54,832 bases of DNA from an uncultured Pelagibacteraceae bacterium (GTDB taxonomy: Bacteria > Pseudomonadota > Alphaproteobacteria > Pelagibacterales > Pelagibacteraceae), in NCBI GenBank assembly GCA_902588625.1, contig CACIPU010000006.1, positions 1 to 54,832 of the forward strand, in the 5' to 3' direction. Position numbers and translations under genes: made by a program. Within the stretch, counting starts at the first letter, position 1. Every line of letters begins with the position of its first letter. The notes beneath the pieces are model-generated. The model made no database searches and had not been told where the DNA came from. It worked only from the letters and a program-made list of their open reading frames with translations. Positions 31,960 through 40,403 of this stretch are shown piece by piece.

Positions 31960-33285
31960 CTAACAATCTAATGTGTTAAGTTTTTCCCAGGTAGTTATTG
32001 AATCTTCTTTAGAAAACTTTTCATTTTGATTAAAATTCTCAATTTCCTGGTTTTTTAATTTTAGATAACTTGTAATATTTTTTTCACCTAAAGCATTTAA
32101 TAAAACTTCACTTTTACTTAGATGCTCTAAAGCCTCCTCAAGATCTGAAGGTAGTTTTTTTATATTTGGATAGTTTTCCCCATCTGTATACATATTTACA
32201 AATAAAGGCTGTCCAGGATCACGTTTTTTTTCCATTCCATCAATTCCAGCCGCTATAATTCCTGCTTGTAGAAGATAAGGATTTGAAGATCCGTCCATTA
32301 AGCGTAGCTCGAATCTACCAGGATCTGGAACTCTAATCATATGTGTTCTATTATTTCCAGTATAAGATATCCTGCTAGGGGACCAGGTAGCTCCAGATGC
32401 AGTAGTTGGAGCATCGATTCTACGGTAGCTATTTATTGTTGGGTTAAAAAAAGAGCTCAAAGCTTCAGCAGAATTTAGAACTCCTCCCAAAAAGTTATAA
32501 GCTAATCTTGTTAATCCTAATTTATCTCCTTTATCTAAAAACAAATTTCTTGAACCGGTCCAGAGAGATATATGAGCATGACAACCATTACCTGTTAAAT
32601 TTTCAAATGGTTTAGGCATAAAAGTTGCTCTTAGTCCATTTTTTTCAGCAATTGTCTTTACCATAAATTTAAAAAATACATGTCTATCTGCAGTATTAAG
32701 GCAATCTGTGTAATCCCAATTCATTTCAAATTGTCCGTTAGCATCTTCATGGTCGTTTTGATAGGGATTCCAACCCATTTTTAACATGCAATCACAAATC
32801 TCCTTAATAAGGTCGTACTGTCTCATCAATGCAGATTGATCGTAACAAGGTTTAGATTGAGTGTCTCTAGAATCTGAAATTGCTGTGCCTTCAGGATTTA
32901 TTAAAAAATATTCACATTCAACACCTGATTTTAAAATCATATTATTTTTTGAAAGTCTCTTAATTTGGTTTTTCAGCATGACTCTCGGTGAAGCTTCTAC
33001 AGGTTTTCCATTCATCCATAAATCAGATGCTAACCATCCAACTTCTTTTTTCCAGGGGAGTTGAATTAAACTATCAGGATCTGGAATAGCAAACATATCT
33101 GCATCAGCTGGCGACATGTCTAACCATGTTGCAAAGCCAGCAAAACCAGCCCCATTTTTTTGCATTTCTTTAATTGCTTCTGCTGGTACTAATTTGGATC
33201 TTAAAATACCAAACAAATCAACAAAGCTTATTAAAAAATATTTAATTTTTTTTTGTTTTGCAATTTTTGATAAATCTTTAGCCAT
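31960..33285 (-). CDS. Glutamine-synthetase-like ligase (GmaS/GlnT type), 441 aa
   Basis: This glutamine-synthetase-fold enzyme has an N-terminal beta-grasp (YFLISFVDLFGILRSKLVP) and the catalytic domain with SGVECEYFLI, DHEDANGQFEMNWDY, NGCHAHISLW and the C-terminal RFELRLMDGSSNPYL. The length and the GAGFAGFATW block resemble gamma-glutamylmethylamide synthetase, which joins glutamate and methylamine using ATP. A second, longer paralogue (38863-40332) lies beside the glutamate-synthase-like genes. Which of the two makes gamma-glutamylmethylamide is not decidable by eye. It follows a 47-residue membrane protein gene by 12 bases. Confidence 0.85.
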   Translation of the reverse strand: MAKDLSKIAKQKKIKYFLISFVDLFGILRSKLVPAEAIKEMQKNGAGFAGFATWLDMSPADADMFAIPDPDSLIQLPWKKEVGWLASDLWMNGKPVEASPRVMLKNQIKRLSKNNMILKSGVECEYFLINPEGTAISDSRDTQSKPCYDQSALMRQYDLIKEICDCMLKMGWNPYQNDHEDANGQFEMNWDYTDCLNTADRHVFFKFMVKTIAEKNGLRATFMPKPFENLTGNGCHAHISLWTGSRNLFLDKGDKLGLTRLAYNFLGGVLNSAEALSSFFNPTINSYRRIDAPTTASGATWSPSRISYTGNNRTHMIRVPDPGRFELRLMDGSSNPYLLQAGIIAAGIDGMEKKRDPGQPLFVNMYTDGENYPNIKKLPSDLEEALEHLSKSEVLLNALGEKNITSYLKLKNQEIENFNQNEKFSKEDSITTWEKLNTLDC

Positions 33286-33297
33286 ATAGTTAATTAA

Positions 33298-33441
33298 TTA
33301 TAATATTGAATCTTTGTAAAGTATTATTAAAACAAGTAAAACAAGAATTACTGCTAAAAAAACACCATACTTTGCTTTAGGAAAGGCAATTCTGCTCATA
33401 CGATTTGGTGTTTTATTTTTATTTTCTTCTTCTTTTTCCAT
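33298..33441 (-). CDS. 47-residue single-pass membrane protein
   Basis: This is a short open frame on the minus strand, ATG at 33441 and TAA at 33300-33298. The N-terminus is charged (MEKEEENKNKTPNRMSR), then a basic stretch and one strong hydrophobic helix (about residues 26-42, GVFLAVILVLLVLIILY) with a short tail. It sits between the terminator after the Amt-associated small gene and the glutamine-synthetase-like gene, which it precedes by 12 bases. I do not recognise it. The clear membrane design and position in a tight gap favour a real gene. Confidence 0.5.
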   Translation of the reverse strand: MEKEEENKNKTPNRMSRIAFPKAKYGVFLAVILVLLVLIILYKDSIL

Positions 33442-33459
33442 AATTTTTAAAATTAGTTA

Positions 33460-33489
33460 AAAAAAAAGGGCGCTAATAAATTAGCGCCC
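33460..33489 (-). terminator. Intrinsic terminator after the amt-associated gene
   Basis: GGGCGCTAA (33468-33476) pairs with TTAGCGCCC (33481-33489) with a four-base loop. Read on the minus strand, the stem is followed by the complement of an A run (33460-33467), giving eight U. It ends the transcript carrying amt and the 81-residue gene. Confidence 0.9.
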
Positions 33490-33509
33490 AAATTTTTAGT
33501 TATTTTATA

Positions 33510-33755
33510 TTACCATTGCGGCTCGATGTTTTTATGAGCATTTGGTCCAGGTGATTTCCTAGCCAATTTTTTTTGCTCCTCAGCTTCACTGCTGCCTGTT
33601 GCAACATGCCAAGCCAACCATGCAATAACACCAATTAAGAGTAACCATCCTTCAGTTCCAACCATAGGATAAATCTCCCCGGCAACTTGCATTCCTTCTG
33701 TCGCTGAATCAACGTCAGTTGTTAAATGCTTTACCCAACTTGTTAATGTAGCCAT
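33510..33755 (-). CDS. Small single-pass membrane protein downstream of amt (81 aa)
   Basis: This is an unrecognised protein with one hydrophobic helix (GWLLLIGVIAWLAWHVA, about residues 36-52), a mostly polar N-terminal segment and a basic, Pro/Asn-containing tail (KSPGPNAHKNIEPQW). GGAGAAAT precedes the ATG. It starts 16 bases after the end of the Amt gene and shares its terminator, so it is probably co-expressed. It could be an accessory subunit of the transporter. That role is inferred only from the operon. Confidence 0.65.
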   Translation of the reverse strand: MATLTSWVKHLTTDVDSATEGMQVAGEIYPMVGTEGWLLLIGVIAWLAWHVATGSSEAEEQKKLARKSPGPNAHKNIEPQW

Positions 33756-33771
33756 AAGTTATTTCTCCTTT

Positions 33772-35157
33772 CTATCTGCTAGCTGAAGAAACTGCCTTCT
33801 CCTCTTTTGAAGCAGCCTCCATAATGTTATAGTCTAGTCCAGCTAGTTCCACTTCACGAGGAATACGTAATTTTCCTGCTGCATGAAGTATTTTAGCTAT
33901 GACATAGCCTGGTATAAAACCAAGAACTACGAACATAATAAATGCTCCGATTATCATTCCTACTGGATTAATTGCTGCATAACCCAAACCATCATATCCT
34001 GATGAAGGGTAACCCCATAGAACGAAACCACATATTATTAGTCCGACAACTCCTGCGTAACCATGAACGGCAACAGCACCAACTGCATCATCAATTTTGA
34101 ACCTACGTTCAACCCAGTAATGCATTTTGTAAGCAATATATGTACCAATACCTGCAATTATCATTGATTGTATTGGATGATATAAATCGTTACCTGCTGA
34201 AGCGGTAATAATACCAGCTAGTCCACCTGAATAAGTCCAGAATGGATCTCCTTTTGAAACCCAATATCCAGCTAATAAACCACCAGATAAAGACATCAAA
34301 AAGTTCATAGTAATACCACTAAGTGTTGTTGGCGTTACATAGATGTTCGTTGCAGTATAAAATGTTACTCCATCTCCCAATCCATATTCTGGCCCAAGAT
34401 CAAATATTGGTATGTTACACGCTGCGTAGAATCCCCAGAAACCTGTGTAAATACAAAATAGTCCTACACAAACCAACCAAGGGTTTCTTGGTCCTATGTT
34501 TCTTGGCTCTCCACTTGAAGAAAATTTACCAATACGTGCACCTAAAACAGCGAGCACACCTAAAGCAAATCCTCCGGCACAAGCGTGAATTACCCCTGAT
34601 GCATAAGCATCGTGGTAACCTAAAAGTTTAACCATCCAACCATCGAAGTGCCAACCCCAAGCTGCATCTATTGTCCAAAATACTGAACCAATCGCTATGG
34701 CTAAAATTCCAAATGCGAATGTTGTAATTCTTTCAATTAATGCTCCTGAAACGATTGAAGCTGCTGTCCATGAAAATAGTAAGAATGCAGCCCAAAATAC
34801 TCCGTTGATGTGATCGTTTAAGTTAATTGACATTATTGAACTCATAGGATTAGCCAATTCATTTGCACCAAATCCTCCTCCCAAAATTAAACCAGTACTC
34901 TCAGTCATTATTGACGGAGCTATTCCTGGTCCAGTTGGGAAGGCCCAATAAATCCACCAACCAAAGAAAAACCAAGTTACTGTTACCAGCGGTATCAGCA
35001 TCGTATTTTTCATTAATGTATGTTGGTGATGTTTGTAACGTGAAGCTCCAACTTCATACATACAGAAACCCACGTGAATTAAAAACATGAGTACTACTGT
35101 GATCCAGTAGTAAAATTCTGTAAATATGACCATTAAAGCATCTAAACCATCAGTCAT
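33772..35157 (-). CDS. Amt/MEP/Rh family transporter lacking canonical ammonium-site residues
   Basis: This is a 461-residue inner-membrane channel-like transporter with about eleven helices. Amt blocks are present: VGFCMYEVGASR, the GFWGFYAACN helix and AVAVHGYAGVVG with the second twin histidine at His365. The usual DFAGGxxVH segment reads HACAGGFALG (residues 191-200). The essential Asp (E. coli AmtB D160) is therefore Ala192 and the first twin His (H168) is Gly200. Those changes abolish transport in AmtB. A different substrate, such as a methylated amine, or a sensing role is likely. It lies beside the GlxBCD/GmaS-type genes. GGAGGGAAT precedes the ATG. Confidence 0.88.
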   Translation of the reverse strand: MTDGLDALMVIFTEFYYWITVVLMFLIHVGFCMYEVGASRYKHHQHTLMKNTMLIPLVTVTWFFFGWWIYWAFPTGPGIAPSIMTESTGLILGGGFGANELANPMSSIMSINLNDHINGVFWAAFLLFSWTAASIVSGALIERITTFAFGILAIAIGSVFWTIDAAWGWHFDGWMVKLLGYHDAYASGVIHACAGGFALGVLAVLGARIGKFSSSGEPRNIGPRNPWLVCVGLFCIYTGFWGFYAACNIPIFDLGPEYGLGDGVTFYTATNIYVTPTTLSGITMNFLMSLSGGLLAGYWVSKGDPFWTYSGGLAGIITASAGNDLYHPIQSMIIAGIGTYIAYKMHYWVERRFKIDDAVGAVAVHGYAGVVGLIICGFVLWGYPSSGYDGLGYAAINPVGMIIGAFIMFVVLGFIPGYVIAKILHAAGKLRIPREVELAGLDYNIMEAASKEEKAVSSASR

Positions 35158-35278
35158 AATTATTCCCTCCTCTTAATAAATTGGAATTATTCTATTAGGT
35201 GCGACAAGTACTACAAGGAGCTAGAGTCGTTTATTAACAAGGCTTTTAGATATTAAAACAACTTGAGATTGTGTATTT

Positions 35279-35674
35279 TTAGAATTTTTTATATGCTTTT
35301 TTTAAGTCAACAAGTGGATGTTTTGGTGACATTTGAAATTTTATCAATAACTCTCTAGCAATCATATCTCTATCTTGCTGGCTATCCGGTAATTTTATTT
35401 TTTTTGGGATAGTTACCCAACCATTCGCATTTCTGCAAAAAACAGCAGGTCGTCCTTCTTCATAACCCATATGAACATCTTCTAACCAATTAAGATCATC
35501 CCAACCCATATGCTCAATATATTTTTTAAGAAATGGAGTTACTTTTTTATAATCTGGCAATAGATTTACGTCATATCTATATCCTATATGTTGACCAATC
35601 ATTTTTTCTCTAGAACTTTCTTTTTCTTTTGGTTGAGAGATTTTTTTTATTTTTTTGTTTTTCTTTTTAGCCAT
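35279..35674 (-). CDS. Conserved-looking uncharacterised protein at end of glutamate-synthase-like operon (131 aa)
   Basis: I do not recognise this soluble protein. It has a very basic N-terminal tail (residues 1-25, mostly Lys) and then a compact domain with YRYDVNLLPDYKKVTPF, MGWDDLNWLEDVHMGYEEGRPAVFCRN and WVTIPKKIKLPD. It starts five bases after the GlxD-like gene ends, so it is surely co-transcribed. The acidic/aromatic block and lone Cys do not match a fold I know. An accessory subunit of the neighbouring synthase is a reasonable guess. Confidence 0.7.
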   Translation of the reverse strand: MAKKKNKKIKKISQPKEKESSREKMIGQHIGYRYDVNLLPDYKKVTPFLKKYIEHMGWDDLNWLEDVHMGYEEGRPAVFCRNANGWVTIPKKIKLPDSQQDRDMIARELLIKFQMSPKHPLVDLKKAYKKF

Positions 35675-35679
35675 ATTAT

Positions 35680-37065
35680 TTAAATTTTATGGAAATCATC
35701 CACTCCTACAGTATGATTAGTTCCTGTTAATGGAACTTTTGCTAAAGCAGAAGCTTCCATTGTTAATGCTGCTAGATCTTCTGGTTCTAAAGAATGAACA
35801 TTAGTTTTACCACAAGCTCGAGCTAATAATTGCAATTCCAAAGCCATTGTATGCAAATAATTGTAAACTCTTAATGCCGCATCATCTGGATTTAATCTTT
35901 TTCTTAATTTTGGATTCTGTGTAGCAACCCCAACTGGGCAACGGCCAGTATGGCAATGATAACAATGTCCAGCCTTAACTCCCATTTCTTTTTCAAAATC
36001 AACACCTGGGATTTCTTTATTACAATTTAATGCTATCATTGATCCAGTTCCTATCGCAACTGCATCAGCACCTAAAGCTAAAGCTTTTGCTAAATCAGCG
36101 CCATCTCTTACACCTCCAGCATAAATTAATGTTACTTTACCAGATTGACCAACATCATCTAAAGCTCTTCGAGCTTCTCGAATAGCTGCAATACCTGGAA
36201 TACCAGTATTCGCTGCAGCAATGTGTGGTCCAGCTCCTGTAGAACCTTCCATTCCATCTAAGTAAATTGAATCAGGATCACATTTTGCAGCCATACGCAC
36301 GTCATCATAAACTTTTGCAGCTCCTAATTTTAATTGAATTGGAACTTGGTTATTTGTTAATTCTCTTAATTCTTGAACCTTTAACGCAAGATCGTCCGGA
36401 CCTAACCAATCAGGATGTCTTGCTGGAGATCGTTGATCAATACCTGAAGGAAGAGATCGCATTTCAGCAACTTGGTCAGTTACTTTTTGTCCCATTAAGT
36501 GACCACCCATTCCAACTTTTTGTCCTTGACCTATAAAAACTTCTATACCATCAGCTAACTGAGCGTGGTGAGGATTAAATCCGTATCTTGATTGAATACA
36601 TTGATAAAACCATTTTTCAGAATAACGTCTCTCATCTGGAATCATACCACCTTCACCAGAACAAGTAGCACTTCCAGCCATTGTTGCTCCTCTAGCTAGC
36701 GCAGTCTTTGCTTCGTAAGAAAGAGCACCAAAGCTCATTCCTGTAATATAAACTGGAATATCTAATTCGATTGGATTTTTACATCTTGGACCAATAATAG
36801 TTTTGGTTTCACATTTTTCTCTGTAACCTTCGATAACAAATCTTGTTAGTGTACCTGGTAAAAAAACTAGATCATCAAACGTTGGTATTTTTCTCATTAA
36901 CGCCATACCACGCATTCTGTAACGACCTAATTGAGCTTTTATATGAATGTCATCAATAACTTCAGGAGTAAAAATTGCATTTTGTCCTAGTAAACTTTTA
37001 TTTCTACCATTAGAAACCTTAAGGCTTCCGTTACTTTTTTTATTAGTTTTTTTCTTTTTTGCCAT
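35680..37065 (-). CDS. Glutamate-synthase FMN-domain protein (GlxD / N-methylglutamate synthase MgsC type)
   Basis: This protein of about 461 residues corresponds to the central FMN/Fe-S domain of the glutamate synthase large subunit. GAGPHIAAANTGIPG and YAGGVRDGADLAKALALGADAVAIG form the FMN barrel. CYHCHTGRCPVGVATQNP carries the three cysteines of the [3Fe-4S] cluster. The order GlxB-GlxC-GlxD equals GltB cut into separate genes, as in MgsABC, which makes N-methylglutamate from methylamine-derived gamma-glutamylmethylamide. ATG 37065, one base after the GlxC stop, is favoured by an upstream AAGGAGC. The Lys-rich N-terminal tail is unusual. Confidence 0.88.
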   Translation of the reverse strand: MAKKKKTNKKSNGSLKVSNGRNKSLLGQNAIFTPEVIDDIHIKAQLGRYRMRGMALMRKIPTFDDLVFLPGTLTRFVIEGYREKCETKTIIGPRCKNPIELDIPVYITGMSFGALSYEAKTALARGATMAGSATCSGEGGMIPDERRYSEKWFYQCIQSRYGFNPHHAQLADGIEVFIGQGQKVGMGGHLMGQKVTDQVAEMRSLPSGIDQRSPARHPDWLGPDDLALKVQELRELTNNQVPIQLKLGAAKVYDDVRMAAKCDPDSIYLDGMEGSTGAGPHIAAANTGIPGIAAIREARRALDDVGQSGKVTLIYAGGVRDGADLAKALALGADAVAIGTGSMIALNCNKEIPGVDFEKEMGVKAGHCYHCHTGRCPVGVATQNPKLRKRLNPDDAALRVYNYLHTMALELQLLARACGKTNVHSLEPEDLAALTMEASALAKVPLTGTNHTVGVDDFHKI

Positions 37066-37066
37066 T

Positions 37067-37909
37067 TTATATTGCTCCTTTTTTTTCATGTGGTTCTAAT
37101 GCATCGTAATTCCAAAGTTTTTTACCAGCTACTACTTTAGTCATTTTACTAAAGTCAAAGTCAGAGCCTATTTCTGCAACTTTTAGCTTTCTTTTTATCC
37201 ACGATATATCGTCAGAAGTAAGTTTAGATGTTACCGCATCGCTTCCAAAAGATTTGATTTTTCCTCCAATAAAAATTGTACCATCGTACATAGAGTCTCC
37301 TAAATTGATACCAGCATCTCCTAAAACGATTATTCTACCTCTTTGCATCATAAAACCTGTAAAAGCACCTGCATCACCTCCTACAATGATAGTTCCACCT
37401 TTCATATCAATTCCAGTTCTAGCACCAACACTTCCTTTACAAACTAGATCCCCACCACGAATAGCTGCCCCAAAACAAGATCCAGCATTTTTTTCTATAA
37501 CTACTTTTCCTGCCATCATATTTTCTGCACATGACCAGCCAACTCTTCCAGTAATTCTCACTACAGGACCATCAATAGAACCCACGCCAAAGTATCCAAG
37601 AGATCCTTCAAATATTAAATTTAATTTATTTAAAATACCAACACCCAGACTATGCTTACCTTGCGGGTTTTTAACTACTACAGTTCCATATCCTTCACGC
37701 ATTAAAGAATGAAGTTTATCATTTAACTCAGCACATGATAATTCTTTTGCGTCAACTTCGGTTCTTTTGTTAAAATCAACATCATGAGCACCATAATAAA
37801 AAAAATTTTCAGCTTCTTCAGGGTTAAAAAAAACTTGTTGAGTTCTTCCTGCTAGCACCTCTTTGTGCATACCCATTGATTGAGATTTAGAATTTTTTAA
37901 ATTTGCCAT
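37067..37909 (-). CDS. GltB C-terminal beta-helix domain protein (GlxC / MgsB type)
   Basis: This 280-residue protein matches the GXGXG beta-helix domain at the C-terminus of the glutamate synthase large subunit, also seen in formylmethanofuran dehydrogenase FwdC. Repeating GG.. turns are visible in RGGDLVCKGSVGART, GGTIIVGGDAGAFTG and LGDAGINLGDSMYDG. Alone it has no catalytic residues. It probably scaffolds the amidotransferase and FMN subunits. It overlaps the upstream GlxB-like gene by 13 bases, so subunits should be made in step. Confidence 0.9.
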   Translation of the reverse strand: MANLKNSKSQSMGMHKEVLAGRTQQVFFNPEEAENFFYYGAHDVDFNKRTEVDAKELSCAELNDKLHSLMREGYGTVVVKNPQGKHSLGVGILNKLNLIFEGSLGYFGVGSIDGPVVRITGRVGWSCAENMMAGKVVIEKNAGSCFGAAIRGGDLVCKGSVGARTGIDMKGGTIIVGGDAGAFTGFMMQRGRIIVLGDAGINLGDSMYDGTIFIGGKIKSFGSDAVTSKLTSDDISWIKRKLKVAEIGSDFDFSKMTKVVAGKKLWNYDALEPHEKKGAI

Positions 37910-38838
37910 ACTTTTACTTCTCCATCATAAGGATCATAAGTATCTATTTCTTGAGGTAACAACGATCTAATTGCTATTTCTTCAGATCCTAAAGCTACCA
38001 AATCATCTGATTCATATAGCACCATTGGTTTTGCCGCCATTGTATCTTTTGCCATACCCAGTGAATCTTTTGTCGCTACCAAATAAGTAAAAACTCCATC
38101 TAATTCTTTCAAAGAGTCTTGCATACCATTTTCTAAAGAAGCGCCTGACCTCATTTTTTGTGCCAAATAAACAGCTATTAATTCCGAATCACATTCTGAC
38201 ATAAAACGCATACCTTTATTTTCAAGAGCTCTACGATTATTCCAATAATTTGTCAGCTGTCCGTTGTGAACAACCGCAACATCGCTAAAAGGATACCCCC
38301 AAAAAGGGTGCGCTGATCGTATATCAACACCCGATTCAGTCGCCATTCTAGAATGGCCAATTGCATGTGTGCCTTTAATTTTATCTAATCCATATTGTTT
38401 TGATACTACAGATGCGTCACCAATATCTTTTACTAATTCTAAAGTTTTACCTAAAGATAATATTTCTGTCATTTCAACACTTTCAATTTTTTTTGAAAAT
38501 TCCATCAGATCTTTGTCATATTTAATAACATATCTAAATGAGTATGGAGTTAATTGTTGATCTTGCAGTATATCAGCTCCAAGATCTCTTATAAATTTAT
38601 CAACTTGCTTTCGTCTTTCATCGTAAACAGCTTTTTCTTCATTAGCTGCTGTACTTCCTTCTTTAACATTTTCACCAACTTTAAAACGTAAAATATAATC
38701 CCCTTTGCTTCCTTCTCCATACAAAGCATAACCAGTTGAGTCCGGTCCTCTATGTTTGAGAGCTTGCAACATTCCTTGCATCTCAGATCCGATATCAACA
38801 GTTTTACCTCTATGTATTAATCCTGCTATTCCACACAT
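37897..38838 (-). CDS. Class II glutamine amidotransferase domain protein (GlxB / MgsA type)
   Basis: This is a 313-residue Ntn-hydrolase amidotransferase domain. Cys2 after the initiator Met (MCGIAGLIHRG) is the nucleophile, followed by ALKHRGPDSTG, GHSRMATESG and AVVHNGQLTN, the standard glutamine-binding blocks. It would release an amine from an amide such as gamma-glutamylmethylamide or glutamine, and channel it to the FMN subunit. It lies 24 bases after the glutamine-synthetase-like gene. The family covers GlxB, MgsA and the GltB amidotransferase domain. Methylamide preference is inferred from context. Confidence 0.9.
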   Translation of the reverse strand: MCGIAGLIHRGKTVDIGSEMQGMLQALKHRGPDSTGYALYGEGSKGDYILRFKVGENVKEGSTAANEEKAVYDERRKQVDKFIRDLGADILQDQQLTPYSFRYVIKYDKDLMEFSKKIESVEMTEILSLGKTLELVKDIGDASVVSKQYGLDKIKGTHAIGHSRMATESGVDIRSAHPFWGYPFSDVAVVHNGQLTNYWNNRRALENKGMRFMSECDSELIAVYLAQKMRSGASLENGMQDSLKELDGVFTYLVATKDSLGMAKDTMAAKPMVLYESDDLVALGSEEIAIRSLLPQEIDTYDPYDGEVKVWQI

Positions 38839-38862
38839 AATATTTTATTTCCTTTTTTTTGA

Positions 38863-40332
38863 CTACGGTAAACAATCCAAATAGGTATCAAGATCCCACT
38901 GAGTAGTGGCCCCTAAGAATTTTTCCCATTCATCATTTTTATACCAATGAAATACTTTGTACATTTCATCAGGCATAGCTGATTGAATAACTTTGTCATC
39001 TTTTAAATGTTCTAAGGCTTCACCAAGACTTAAAGGTAATTTTTTAACTTTTTTTCCTTCGGCTTGGGCTTCATACATACTTCTCGATTCAGGCTTTCCA
39101 GGATCAATATCATTTGTTATTCCGTCATCAAAACATTTTAACAATCCAGAACCCATTAAATATGGATTGTGCATTGAATCCACCGAACGATATTCAAATC
39201 TTCCTGGCGCAGATACTCTTAAACCACAAGTTCTATTTTGATAACCCCAGTCTGCATAAACTGGTGCCCAAAACCCTTGATCCCACAATCTTCTATATGA
39301 GTTTACAGTTGATGAACCAATTGCAGTTAAAGCACCAAGATGTTTCATAACGCCACCAATTGACTTTAAACCTATTTTTCCTGGCAGCTGAACATCTTTT
39401 GTGTCCGGCATAAAAGTATTTTCTCCACCCTCAACATAAGTAAAAACTTCATCAACACCTGGTAAAGATTTATGTCCTAACTTATTAACTTTATCTTTTC
39501 CACCAGTCCATAATGACATATTGGTATGACAACCACTTGCAGACACACCCATGAATGGTTTTGTCATAAAGCAAGCTATTATATTAAACTCTCTAGCAAC
39601 TTGTGCGCAAATTTGTCTATACGTTGAAAGTCTATCTGCATTTCTTAAAACATCATCGTACATCCAGTTTAATTCTAGTTGTCCTGGGGCATCCTCATGA
39701 TCTCCTTGAATCATATCAAAACCCATCGCTCTTGCGTATTCCATCACTTTCATGAAAACAGGTCTTAAGGATTCAAATTGATCTATGTGATAACAATAAG
39801 GTTTAGAAAAACCTTGCCCAGTAGGAGTGCCATCTGGGTTTTTAGTTAACCACATCATTTCTGGCTCTGTTCCAACTCTTAATTGATAGCCATGTTTTTT
39901 TTTAAATTCTTGAGCATGTATTCTTAAATTTCCTCTACAATCAGATGTTAAATGTGCACCTGGGTTTTCTCTTTCTTCTCTGTTTCTAAAACAAGTAACA
40001 AATACTCTTGCAACTTTTTTATCCCAAGGCAATTGAACAAAAGTTTCTGGATCTGGTATTCCAACTAGCTCTTTTGCCTCTGGTCCATAACCAATATAGT
40101 TCTTATGACGATCTACGAATAAGTTTGCAGTAGCTCCGTAAACTAATTGAAATCCTTTTTCACATGTTCTTTCCCAGTGGTCTGAAGGTATACCTTTACC
40201 AACAACTCTACCCGTCACAGAGATAAATTGGAAAAAAATGTAAGTAATGCCGAGTTCATTAATCTTTTCTCTAACCTTTTTGACTAGTTTATCTCGACCT
40301 GGCTGGCTAACATGTTTTTCTAAATCTGTCAT
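38863..40332 (-). CDS. Glutamine-synthetase-like ligase (GlnT/GmaS type), 489 aa
   Basis: This is a glutamine-synthetase-fold enzyme next to the GlxBCD-type genes. Catalytic blocks include VGTEPEMMWLT, GDHEDAPGQLELNWMY, ASGCHTNMSLW and GRFEYRSVDSMHNPYL. The arrangement glnT-glxB-glxC-glxD is known in rhizobia, and the equivalent gmaS-mgsABC in methylamine users. The product would be glutamine or gamma-glutamylmethylamide. An insert around GGENTFMPDTKDVQLPG makes it longer than the paralogue at 31960. CTCCC opposite the start gives a GGGAG ribosome site. Confidence 0.87.
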   Translation of the reverse strand: MTDLEKHVSQPGRDKLVKKVREKINELGITYIFFQFISVTGRVVGKGIPSDHWERTCEKGFQLVYGATANLFVDRHKNYIGYGPEAKELVGIPDPETFVQLPWDKKVARVFVTCFRNREERENPGAHLTSDCRGNLRIHAQEFKKKHGYQLRVGTEPEMMWLTKNPDGTPTGQGFSKPYCYHIDQFESLRPVFMKVMEYARAMGFDMIQGDHEDAPGQLELNWMYDDVLRNADRLSTYRQICAQVAREFNIIACFMTKPFMGVSASGCHTNMSLWTGGKDKVNKLGHKSLPGVDEVFTYVEGGENTFMPDTKDVQLPGKIGLKSIGGVMKHLGALTAIGSSTVNSYRRLWDQGFWAPVYADWGYQNRTCGLRVSAPGRFEYRSVDSMHNPYLMGSGLLKCFDDGITNDIDPGKPESRSMYEAQAEGKKVKKLPLSLGEALEHLKDDKVIQSAMPDEMYKVFHWYKNDEWEKFLGATTQWDLDTYLDCLP

Positions 40333-40403
40333 TAAAACTCCCTCTAAATTTTTATGATAATAGAAAGGTAACTGAAAAATTAATTAGTGTCTAGATCGTA
40401 TGT

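Noticed and set aside
37254-37712. 152-codon plus-strand frame inside the GlxC-like gene
   Set aside because: Antisense to a conserved beta-helix domain gene; Pro/Ile-rich product with no motif.
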